Position numbers and translations under genes: made by a program. From UBA10427 sp003500135 (GTDB taxonomy: Bacteria; Bacteroidota; Bacteroidia; Cytophagales; Cyclobacteriaceae): a stretch of 6,574 nt of DNA. Numbering within the stretch: the stretch's first letter is position 1; every line of letters begins with the position of its first letter. The stretch is from NCBI GenBank assembly GCA_963966275.1, contig CAWZYQ010000187.1, positions 1-6,574 on the forward strand, written 5' to 3'. Under the pieces are notes generated by a model. The model saw nothing but the letters and a program-made list of their open reading frames with translations, had not been told where the DNA came from and did not search any database. Below are positions 1 to 6,323 of this stretch, piece after piece.

Positions 1-65
1 CTTTATACCTACCAGGCAAGGATTTAATTAACCCGACAAATAGTTGTTCTACTTATTTAGGTTTG

Positions 66-644
66 TCAATCCCGAAATAATTTCGTCAGGTTCAAACCAA
101 CTTTTAAGTTACCAATAATTGTGAATTCAGTAGAATTATTATTAGTGGCGAAAAGGCCCGGACCGAGGTTTAAATCGAATGTTACAGTGCCATTTCTTTG
201 CAAGCCCCATACTGGTCCCAGGATGATCCCATTTTGAACTTCAAAAATATTTTCATCAAAATCATTTATGGCTCTTCCTTGATAAGCCACATGAAAGCCC
301 AGATAGTTACCTGAATTAAAAGAAACCCTTTTTCCCTGTTTGGCTCTTTTTTGAAGATTATAGTAACCTCGATATTGTGCCATAAATATGGGCACAAACA
401 CAAAAGTAGATTCAGATTGCCCATTACTTGTAGATGAGGCATAAAATGCAAAACCGGTAGAGGCGGAGACCATAAGACTATTTTGTGTACCAATCGCCGC
501 TTCAATTGTTAACCCAGGGGTTAATAAGTCAAGCGAAACAATTGTTTTCTCCAAATTAATGACCTCATCAAAACGCTCATCAGCGGTTTGCCCAAGTGAA
601 ATCTGGCTTATGAATAGCAGAAAAATGAATAATATCTTTTTCAT
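66..644 (-). CDS. Exported protein of unknown function, possible small outer-membrane beta-barrel
   Basis: This gene encodes 192 residues and I do not recognise a named family. The N-terminus is a clear Sec signal peptide: Lys-Lys at residues 2-3, a hydrophobic core at about 4-17, and likely cleavage near Gly18/Gln19. There is no lipobox cysteine, so the mature protein should be periplasmic or in the outer membrane. After residue 35 the chain consists of short alternating polar/hydrophobic stretches rich in Gly, Ser, Thr, Asn and aromatics (for example residues 60-70, 81-95, 139-147, 153-165 and 174-188). That pattern suits beta-strands of a small outer-membrane barrel, but this is inference from composition. 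The ATG at 642-644 is the only start that keeps the signal peptide; no Shine-Dalgarno sequence precedes it. The gene stands alone behind a terminator and a possible promoter of its own. It is visibly more AT-rich than the other genes here, which may mean a different history. Confidence 0.8.
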   Translation of the reverse strand: MKKILFIFLLFISQISLGQTADERFDEVINLEKTIVSLDLLTPGLTIEAAIGTQNSLMVSASTGFAFYASSTSNGQSESTFVFVPIFMAQYRGYYNLQKRAKQGKRVSFNSGNYLGFHVAYQGRAINDFDENIFEVQNGIILGPVWGLQRNGTVTFDLNLGPGLFATNNNSTEFTIIGNLKVGLNLTKLFRD

Positions 645-681
645 AACGGATTATATGAAATATTTAAAAATAATTACCCTC

Positions 682-715
682 CAAAAATAATAGTTAACCT
701 TATTCCAAAAAACAA
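682..715 (-). promoter_or_regulatory. Candidate Bacteroidota-type promoter for the 192-residue exported protein gene
   Basis: Read on the minus strand, 682-689 is TATTTTTG, a perfect match to the Bacteroidota -7 pattern TAnnTTTG. Possible -33 TTG boxes lie at 706-708 (16-base spacer) or 713-715 (23-base spacer). Neither has the usual 19-21 base spacing, so the -33 assignment is uncertain. Transcription would start near 675, giving a leader of about 30 bases. The -33 region overlaps the T-tract of the terminator of the upstream propeller gene, so termination and re-initiation would be packed together here. Confidence 0.4.
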
Positions 716-743
716 AAGCCCGGAAAATTCCGGGCTTTTTTTT
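707..743 (-). terminator. Rho-independent terminator of the propeller gene, probably bidirectional
   Basis: A 6-bp all-G/C stem (718-723 with 730-735) encloses a 6-base loop, and flanking A/T pairs can lengthen the stem. On the minus strand the stem is followed by a T-rich run (717 down to 707, interrupted by one G). On the plus strand it is followed by eight T (736-743). It begins 16 bases past the stop codon of the large minus-strand gene, so its main job is probably to end that transcript. The symmetry means it could also stop plus-strand transcription, although no plus-strand gene is seen to its left. Confidence 0.85.
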
Positions 744-758
744 ATTGGTCCTTACTTG

Positions 759-3700
759 TTAGTCATTTTTCCATTCCGGTATTCTTCCCGGTGTATATGG
801 CGCTTTGGCCGATTCCAGCGCTGCTTCGAGCTCTGGAATGTCCTGCGTCACCATTTCTTTTACCCGGCCCAGTACCGGTTCGAAAGCTTCGGCTGCTACC
901 TCGTAGCTGTCGCGCTGTGTTTGTGTTGGCGCCGATGTGCTGGTCCACAGGCCGTACACAATAGCGCCAACCCTTCCTGAAATGGATGGAGGCGTTTCGA
1001 AGTTCCTTCTCGCCAGACTGGCGTCGCCATTCAGCTTGATCTGCAAATCGTCGATTTCGTTTCTCAAGGCTTTGATCTTCGCAATGTCTTCTACGGAAAC
1101 TTCTGGCGTACGCTCGATTGCTTTCCACATCAGCTTCAGTTTTTCCTCGGTATCTCTCAGCAGGCTATTGGTACCATCTACGGCACGCGATAGCTCAGCC
1201 AATTCTTTCTGGAAGGCCAATACTGCAGTTTTATCATCTGCCGCCAGGGTGCCCAGGTTCAGTGGCACGGCTTCAAACTCCTGCGGACCGGCAAGCTCTG
1301 TATATTTACCGTCTACTACTTTACCGAAACTAACGGTATACTTACCGGGAAGTGCCAACGGCCCTCTATCCGGATCGGAGAATGGGTTGTCCAGTGATGG
1401 CGTTTTCAAAGTAGCAGGGGAGGCGCTTTCCAGCCTCAGGTCCCAGGCCACGCGATGGATACCTTTCGAAGGCTTTTGGGTAAGACGACGCACGACGTTG
1501 CCTTCCGAATCTTTCACCGTAAATACCAGGTACGGATCTACCTCACGGTCTTCGGTGCGGATATCTTCAAATGGCGGGTATTTCACAGTACCCCCGTCTT
1601 CTTCCACTGATTTTTCCCTTTCCTGGCGCTCCTCTTTTTGGGTTTTTATGCCTTCTTTCAGGTAGTAGGTAAATACTGCACCAAACGGTGGGTTTTCGGC
1701 CGTGTAGAATGATGCCCCCTGGAAAGATTTTCCACGAAGGCCCAGCGGCAGTTGTTCCACGTACATCAACGCATCTTTTACCGGGAATAGCAGGGCTTCC
1801 TGCTCCAGCGCTGTTTCGCTAATTTGTCGCAGCGGGGTGTAGTCATCCAGTACGCGGAACCCCCGGCCAAACGTGGCCAGTACCAGGTCATTCTCCCTGC
1901 GTTGGATGTCCATATCGCGCACGGCAATGGTAGGCATTCCTCCTTTGAGCTGGATCCATTTCTGTCCGCCGTTGACGGTAAAGAAAACACCAAACTCCGT
2001 ACCCGCAAAAAGCAGTTCTTTGTTTTCGTGATCCTGCGCAAGACTATACACTGAACCTCGCTCCGGCAGGTCGCCATTGATAGAGGTCCAGCTAGCCCCG
2101 GCATTGGTGCTTTTCAATATATAAGGCTTGAAGTCGCCGTTTTTGTGATTATTAAAAGCGGCAAATACCGTATTTTCATCGAATTGTGAGGCAATGATCA
2201 TATTCACATACGTACGATCGGGTACACCGGGAAAGCTGCTGTACTTCGTCCAGTTTTCACCGCCATCTTTCGATACATGGATCAGGCCGTCGTCTGTACC
2301 GGCATAAAGGAGCCCTTCTTTAATTGGCGATTCGGCCAGGGCAACAATATTCCCGTAAATGGTGGTACTATTATTTTTCGCCACGGCATCCATGCTCCAC
2401 ACCTTGCCCATCACTTCCAGTTGGTTGCGATCGAGCTGTCGGGAAAGGTCGGGGCTGATCACGTCCCAGCTATCACCGCGGTCGTTGCTGCGGAAGACTT
2501 TATTGGCGGCAAAGTAGAGGCGCTTGTGGTTGTGCGGACTGATGATCAGTGGGGCATCCCAATTCCAGCGATAGGCTTCACCCTCTGGCTCGATGGGTTT
2601 AATACTGATTTCCTCACCACTTGCACGGTCGTAACGCGCCAGCCAGCCGTATTGCGATTGCGAATAAACGATGTTGGGGTCTTTGGGGTCGATCACGGTT
2701 TCAAAGCCGTCGCCACCATGGGTGATAAACCAATCCTGATTCATGATGCCATGCTGCATGAGCGTGCGCGAAGGGCCTCCCAAAGTGAAGTTGTCCTGTG
2801 TGCCGCCGTAGACATAGTAAAAAGGCTCGGAATTGTCAGCGCTGACTTTGTAGAACTGGGTAACCGGCAGGTTGGGCTTGAAGTGCCAGTGTGCCCCGTT
2901 GTCCCACGATTCATAAATACCGCCATCGCAGCCGACCAGCAGGTGTTTATTATCATCCGGATTGATCCAGAGTGCGTGGTTGTCCACATGCTTCCAGGTT
3001 TCATTCAGCTTTTTAAAGGTTTTTCCTCCATCTTCCGACCAGTGAAACCAGGTATCCATGGCATAAATACGGTCGATATCTACCGGATCGGCGAAAATCT
3101 CAATGTAGTAGTTGCCGCTTGTGGTATAATCGCTCAGTTTGTTCCACGATGCCCCGCGGTTTACCGAACGGTAAAAACCACCTTTATCTTCAGCGGCCTC
3201 CACCATGGCAAACACATAGTCGGGGTTGACCGGGGAAATGGCCAGGCCTATTCTTCCGATATCCACCGAAGGCATCCCCTTCATGATCTTGTTCCAGGTA
3301 GCGCCGCCATCGGTACTTTTGTAAATAGCCGATTCCGGACCGCCACTGATATAAGCAAACACCCGTCTTCTGCGCTGGTGGGCAGCAGCGTAGAGCACAT
3401 TCGGATCACGTGGGTCCATGGCGATATCGGTCACCCCGGTATTTTCACTGATATACAATACACGGTTCCAGGTTTTTCCACCATCTGTCGTTTTGTACAC
3501 ACCCCGATCGCCACCTGCCGACCAAAGCGGACCGATGGCGGCTACATACACCACATCCGTGTTGGTCGGATCGACGATGATCCTGCCAATGTGCTCCGAG
3601 TTTTTTAGTCCCATATGTTCCCAGCCCTGGCCGCCGTCGTGCGACTTGTAAATTCCGTCGCCATAGGCCACACTGCGCTGGTTGTTGTTTTCACCGGTAC

Positions 3701-4046
3701 CTACCCACACCACATGCGGATTGCCCGGTTCGAGGGTGACGCAGCCAATGGAATAGGACCCCTGGCTGTCGAAGATCGGTTGATAAGTGGTGCCGGCATT
3801 ATCCGTTTTCCACACGCCGCCCGATGAGGTGGCCACATAGTAGGTCGACGGATCATCAGGGTTCACGGCAAAATCGGAGATCCGACCGGAAGTGAGGGCC
3901 GGACCAATATCGCGAAATGCCATGCCACTGAATGTTGAGGCATTTAATGGCGATTTGTCCCCATTTTCCTGATTGTCCTTTTTTTGCCCCCAGCTCATTC
4001 CAAAAGCAAAAAGCAATAGTAATGTTACGTATAAACTCCTGTTCAT
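759..4046 (-). CDS. Large exported VPS10/sortilin-like BNR-repeat beta-propeller protein
   Basis: This gene encodes 1095 residues, intact from ATG to TAA. Residues 1-20 are a signal peptide with a Leu-rich core and likely cleavage before Gln21; there is no lipobox. Residues about 40-735 form a beta-propeller region with about eleven Asp-box (BNR) motifs of the type S/T-x-D-x-G-x-T-W, at roughly 81, 135, 186, 244, 294, 337, 380, 520, 592, 646 and 690. Such motifs occur in sialidases, GH74 xyloglucanases and VPS10/sortilin propellers; the order and length suit the VPS10-like bacterial group. Residues about 835-925 look like a FlgD-type Ig-like beta-sandwich ('GIHRVAWDLR', then 'LPGKYTVSFG'). 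Residues about 938-1005 are charged, helical and possibly coiled-coil. No typical type IX secretion C-terminal domain is visible, so a periplasmic location is most likely. Databases often call such proteins glycosyl hydrolases, but I cannot identify catalytic residues, so the role (protein or glycan binding versus hydrolysis) is open. Confidence 0.88.
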   Translation of the reverse strand: MNRSLYVTLLLLFAFGMSWGQKKDNQENGDKSPLNASTFSGMAFRDIGPALTSGRISDFAVNPDDPSTYYVATSSGGVWKTDNAGTTYQPIFDSQGSYSIGCVTLEPGNPHVVWVGTGENNNQRSVAYGDGIYKSHDGGQGWEHMGLKNSEHIGRIIVDPTNTDVVYVAAIGPLWSAGGDRGVYKTTDGGKTWNRVLYISENTGVTDIAMDPRDPNVLYAAAHQRRRRVFAYISGGPESAIYKSTDGGATWNKIMKGMPSVDIGRIGLAISPVNPDYVFAMVEAAEDKGGFYRSVNRGASWNKLSDYTTSGNYYIEIFADPVDIDRIYAMDTWFHWSEDGGKTFKKLNETWKHVDNHALWINPDDNKHLLVGCDGGIYESWDNGAHWHFKPNLPVTQFYKVSADNSEPFYYVYGGTQDNFTLGGPSRTLMQHGIMNQDWFITHGGDGFETVIDPKDPNIVYSQSQYGWLARYDRASGEEISIKPIEPEGEAYRWNWDAPLIISPHNHKRLYFAANKVFRSNDRGDSWDVISPDLSRQLDRNQLEVMGKVWSMDAVAKNNSTTIYGNIVALAESPIKEGLLYAGTDDGLIHVSKDGGENWTKYSSFPGVPDRTYVNMIIASQFDENTVFAAFNNHKNGDFKPYILKSTNAGASWTSINGDLPERGSVYSLAQDHENKELLFAGTEFGVFFTVNGGQKWIQLKGGMPTIAVRDMDIQRRENDLVLATFGRGFRVLDDYTPLRQISETALEQEALLFPVKDALMYVEQLPLGLRGKSFQGASFYTAENPPFGAVFTYYLKEGIKTQKEERQEREKSVEEDGGTVKYPPFEDIRTEDREVDPYLVFTVKDSEGNVVRRLTQKPSKGIHRVAWDLRLESASPATLKTPSLDNPFSDPDRGPLALPGKYTVSFGKVVDGKYTELAGPQEFEAVPLNLGTLAADDKTAVLAFQKELAELSRAVDGTNSLLRDTEEKLKLMWKAIERTPEVSVEDIAKIKALRNEIDDLQIKLNGDASLARRNFETPPSISGRVGAIVYGLWTSTSAPTQTQRDSYEVAAEAFEPVLGRVKEMVTQDIPELEAALESAKAPYTPGRIPEWKND

Positions 4047-4067
4047 GACTATAAATTTGGGTTTTGC

Positions 4068-4099
4068 TCAATTTAGAACCCTGAGACCGAATCACCAAA
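4068..4099 (-). promoter_or_regulatory. Candidate promoter for the propeller gene
   Basis: On the minus strand a TTTG (-33 box, 4096-4099) is separated by exactly 20 bases from TAAATTGA (4068-4075). The latter is a partial match to the Bacteroidota -7 pattern TAnnTTTG, with its last two positions wrong. The spacing is ideal for this class. Transcription would begin near 4061, leaving a leader of about 15 bases before the ATG at 4044-4046. No ribosome binding site is visible in that leader. Confidence 0.35.
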
Positions 4100-4226
4100 C
4101 CGTTTGTGGAAGTGTCACATGGTTTTTTTGGCCTTTGGTATTAATTTTTAACAGAAGCGCAATATAAAAGCCATCCAACGGTATTTCGGGCGCAATTAAA
4201 AAGAAAGCTTCTCCATGCGGCATTTG

Positions 4227-4253
4227 TGGGGTAAAAGGTCTATTTTTACCCCA
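4227..4253 (+). promoter_or_regulatory. Perfect 10-bp inverted repeat in the menB leader (possible operator or mRNA hairpin)
   Basis: The arm TGGGGTAAAA at 4227-4236 is mirrored exactly by TTTTACCCCA at 4244-4253, with a 7-base loop. It ends 11 bases before the menB ATG. No T-run follows on either strand, so it is not an ordinary terminator. It overlaps TATTTTTA (4241-4248), a one-mismatch match to the Bacteroidota -7 box. It could therefore be a binding site for a dimeric regulator covering the promoter, or a leader stem-loop controlling translation. No correctly spaced -33 box was found for that -7 candidate. Confidence 0.5.
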
Positions 4254-4264
4254 AAAACAAGTAT

Positions 4265-5107
4265 ATGAGCAAAGCCAATTGGACCACTGTAAAAGAATAC
4301 GAAGATATCACCTATCAAAAAGACGGCAGCGTGGCGCGCATTGCCTTCAACCGGCCCGAAGTGCGAAATGCCTTCCGGCCCAAAACGGTTGGCGAGCTGT
4401 TTGAAGCCTTTCTCGATGCCCGTGAGGACACCAATATAGGCGTAGTGCTGCTCTCTGCCGAAGGACCTTCGCCCAAAGACGGCGTCTATTCGTTTTGCAG
4501 CGGGGGAGACCAACGTGCACGAGGCCACCAGGGCTATGTGGATGATGAGGGCATGCCGCGACTTAACATCCTGGAAGTTCAGCGCCTCATCCGGTTTATG
4601 CCCAAGGTCGTGATCGCCGTAGTGCCCGGCTGGGCCGTGGGGGGCGGACACAGCCTCCACGTGGTGTGCGACCTGACACTGGCCAGCAAGGAACACGCCA
4701 TTTTCAAGCAAACTGATGCCGACGTGACCAGCTTCGATGGCGGTTATGGCTCAGCCTACCTGGCCAAAATGGTCGGCCAGAAGCGCGCCAGGGAAATTTT
4801 CTTCCTGGGCAGAAACTACTCGGCACAGGAAGCCTACGATATGGGCATGGTCAATGCGGTAGCGCCACACGACGAACTGGAAGACACCGCCTACCAGTGG
4901 GCGCAGGAGATCCTGGAAAAATCGCCCACCTCGATCAAGATGCTCAAGTTTGCCTTTAACCTGACCGACGACGGCATGGTAGGGCAGCAGGTGTTTGCCG
5001 GTGAAGCCACTCGCCTGGCCTACATGACCGATGAAGCCAAAGAAGGCCGCAACGCCTTCCTGGAAAAGCGCAAACCGAACTTTAAAGACGTCAAGTGGAT
5101 CCCGTGA
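4265..5107 (+). CDS. menB: 1,4-dihydroxy-2-naphthoyl-CoA synthase (MenB)
   Basis: MenB closes the second ring of the naphthoquinone: it converts o-succinylbenzoyl-CoA to 1,4-dihydroxy-2-naphthoyl-CoA in cytoplasmic menaquinone biosynthesis. The 280-residue product covers the whole crotonase-fold family length (E. coli MenB is 285). Diagnostic segments are 'NRPEVRNAFRP' (29-39), 'FCSGGDQ' (77-83) and 'GWAVGGGHSLH' (122-132), which supply the oxyanion hole. Further ones are Tyr91 in the substrate loop, 'SFDGGYGSAY' (156-165) and 'YMTDEAKEGRNAF' (253-265). With a constant offset of 34, Asp151, Ser156, Asp158 and Tyr253 line up with Asp185, Ser190, Asp192 and Tyr287 of Mycobacterium tuberculosis MenB. 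Asp151 stands where the E. coli enzyme has Gly and binds bicarbonate, so this enzyme is predicted to be bicarbonate-independent. The start is preceded by an A-rich leader without Shine-Dalgarno. No other men gene is in the window. An ordinary enoyl-CoA hydratase is unlikely given the MenB-specific C-terminus. Confidence 0.96.
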   Translation: MSKANWTTVKEYEDITYQKDGSVARIAFNRPEVRNAFRPKTVGELFEAFLDAREDTNIGVVLLSAEGPSPKDGVYSFCSGGDQRARGHQGYVDDEGMPRLNILEVQRLIRFMPKVVIAVVPGWAVGGGHSLHVVCDLTLASKEHAIFKQTDADVTSFDGGYGSAYLAKMVGQKRAREIFFLGRNYSAQEAYDMGMVNAVAPHDELEDTAYQWAQEILEKSPTSIKMLKFAFNLTDDGMVGQQVFAGEATRLAYMTDEAKEGRNAFLEKRKPNFKDVKWIP

Positions 5108-5121
5108 TCGCATAATATTTG

Positions 5122-5158
5122 GCCTGCTCTTTAAAAAATATTTGGAGAGCAGGCTTTT
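5122..5158 (+). terminator. Stem-loop after menB, probable terminator or attenuator
   Basis: A perfect 9-bp stem GCCTGCTCT / AGAGCAGGC (5122-5130 with 5146-5154) can be extended inward by two G-U and three A-U pairs, leaving a five-base loop. Four T follow (5155-5158). It starts 14 bases after the menB stop and ends 19 bases before the next ATG. The T-run is short, so termination may be partial, and some read-through into the LOG-like gene is possible. Confidence 0.65.
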
Positions 5159-5177
5159 GATCCTTAACCCACCAGCC

Positions 5178-6323
5178 ATGAACATCCAAAGTCCACTCCT
5201 TCACGAAATTGAAAGTGAAGAGCAGCTCCGCGACCTGCTGACAGGCAGACAAAATATTCAGTTTGTAGCTTTTCAAAATATCAACTTCACCCGGTTTGAG
5301 CAGGAGATGATGGACCGCCATATTGAGAACTGCGTGATCCTGGGAGGCCAGATCCCCGACCAGCTCAAGCTTAAGCTGATATTTGAGAATAACCTGCTTT
5401 TCCCGGAAATGGAGGTGCCCTACAAGCCCTACACCGCCAGGCTGTACGACCGGCAAACGCTTTATAAAAACTACGACCCAAAGGTGCCCGACAGCTACAA
5501 GCAAACGCTCGACTACCGCATTTACCAGCACTACAACCAGACGGGCAAGTACAATCCACCATCCATCTACGAAACGCTTGCCCGCCGCCTGCACGACCAC
5601 TCCATCACCGACGCTTTGCTCGATAAGCTTTCGGAGGTGGACAAGAAAAAGGTGGTGGCCATTATGGGGGGCCATTCTGCAGCGCGCACCAGTACGGACT
5701 ACCGCCGGGCAGCGCTGATCAGTAAAAACCTGGTGGAAAAAGGATATGTGATGCTCAGCGGCGGAGGACCGGGCGCCATGGAAGCCACGCACTTTGGCGC
5801 GTGGATGGCCGGCTATTCCAATGATGACTTTGACAAGGCGCACGGGATGCTCAAAATCGCTCCGACCTTTAACCATGCCAAATGGTTGGAAAGCGCCTTT
5901 GCGGTGATCGATGCCTTTCCGAAAAAAAAGGAGGAACTGACCGATATTGGTATTCCCACGTGGCTGTACGGACATGAACCCGCCTCGCCTTTTGCCCAGT
6001 ATATCGCCAAGTACTTTGCCAACAGCGTACGTGAAGACGGCCTGCTGACCTATGCTTACGGCGGCATTATATATACGCCCGGCAGCGCAGGCACCATCCA
6101 GGAGATCTTCCAGGATGCCACCCAAAACCACTACATATCGGTCGGCATGGCCAGCCCGATGATTTTTATGAACAAGAAATTCTGGACCGAAGAAAAGCCC
6201 GTCTACCCCCTGCTGCAAAAGCTTGCCGGGGGCAAAGAATACGCCAGCCTCCTCCACATTTCAGATGACGTAGAAGAAATCATTGCGCATATAATGGCTT
6301 TTACAGAGATGAAGAAAGGGTAA
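5178..6323 (+). CDS. LOG-family Rossmann-fold protein with an extra N-terminal domain
   Basis: The product is 381 residues from the ATG at 5178. The frame stays open upstream to an ATG at 5031, but that start lies inside menB and would add 49 residues encoded partly by the terminator hairpin, so I rejected it. Residues about 155-320 form a LOG/lysine-decarboxylase-like nucleotide-binding core: 'MGGHS' at 163-167, 'SGGGPGAMEA' at 194-203 and 'TPGSAGTIQE' at 300-309, the last corresponding to the family motif PGGxGTxxE. Glu309 and Arg285 occupy the positions of the catalytic Glu and Arg of cytokinin-activating LOG phosphoribohydrolases. Known relatives (LOG, PpnN) cleave nucleoside 5'-monophosphates to free base and ribose 5-phosphate, so a cytoplasmic nucleotidase role is plausible but inferred. 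The second Gly of PGG is Ser. The N-terminal 150 residues precede the core and resemble, from memory, a long LOG variant also found in actinobacteria. The gene ends with tandem TAA codons. It lies 70 bases after menB and may be partly cotranscribed with it. Confidence 0.85.
   Translation: MNIQSPLLHEIESEEQLRDLLTGRQNIQFVAFQNINFTRFEQEMMDRHIENCVILGGQIPDQLKLKLIFENNLLFPEMEVPYKPYTARLYDRQTLYKNYDPKVPDSYKQTLDYRIYQHYNQTGKYNPPSIYETLARRLHDHSITDALLDKLSEVDKKKVVAIMGGHSAARTSTDYRRAALISKNLVEKGYVMLSGGGPGAMEATHFGAWMAGYSNDDFDKAHGMLKIAPTFNHAKWLESAFAVIDAFPKKKEELTDIGIPTWLYGHEPASPFAQYIAKYFANSVREDGLLTYAYGGIIYTPGSAGTIQEIFQDATQNHYISVGMASPMIFMNKKFWTEEKPVYPLLQKLAGGKEYASLLHISDDVEEIIAHIMAFTEMKKG

Noticed and set aside
63..85. 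Similarity between TTTGTC-ATCCCGA at the left edge (63-76) and at the right edge (6539-6552)
   Set aside because: Only about 13 of 14 bases match before the similarity fades. A match of that size is expected by chance in 6.5 kb, and the left copy is the coding end of the exported protein gene. It does not support flanking repeats of a mobile element.
937..1665. 242-codon open frame on the plus strand
   Set aside because: It is antisense to the C-terminal part of the propeller gene. The Ser-rich translation has no domain and no plausible start context.
2277..3608. 443-codon open frame on the plus strand
   Set aside because: It is antisense to the propeller gene, which has a signal peptide and repeated Asp-box motifs. 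The plus-strand product shows only the mirrored repeats and no known domain.
3973..4167. 64-codon plus-strand frame in the divergent region
   Set aside because: About half of it is antisense to the signal-peptide end of the propeller gene. It has no recognisable motif or start signal.
4196..4711. 171-codon open frame on the minus strand
   Set aside because: It is antisense to menB, which is identified securely by family motifs.
5031..5177. Upstream extension of the LOG-like gene to an ATG inside menB
   Set aside because: It would overlap menB by 77 bases and translate the terminator stem-loop. The added residues look like out-of-frame menB, while the ATG at 5178 gives a natural N-terminus.
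5091..6257. 388-codon open frame on the minus strand
   Set aside because: It lies wholly antisense to the LOG-like gene, whose conserved motifs are on the plus strand. Its translation has no recognisable domain and is biased in composition (many His, Val and Gly), as expected for the mirror of a GC-rich gene.
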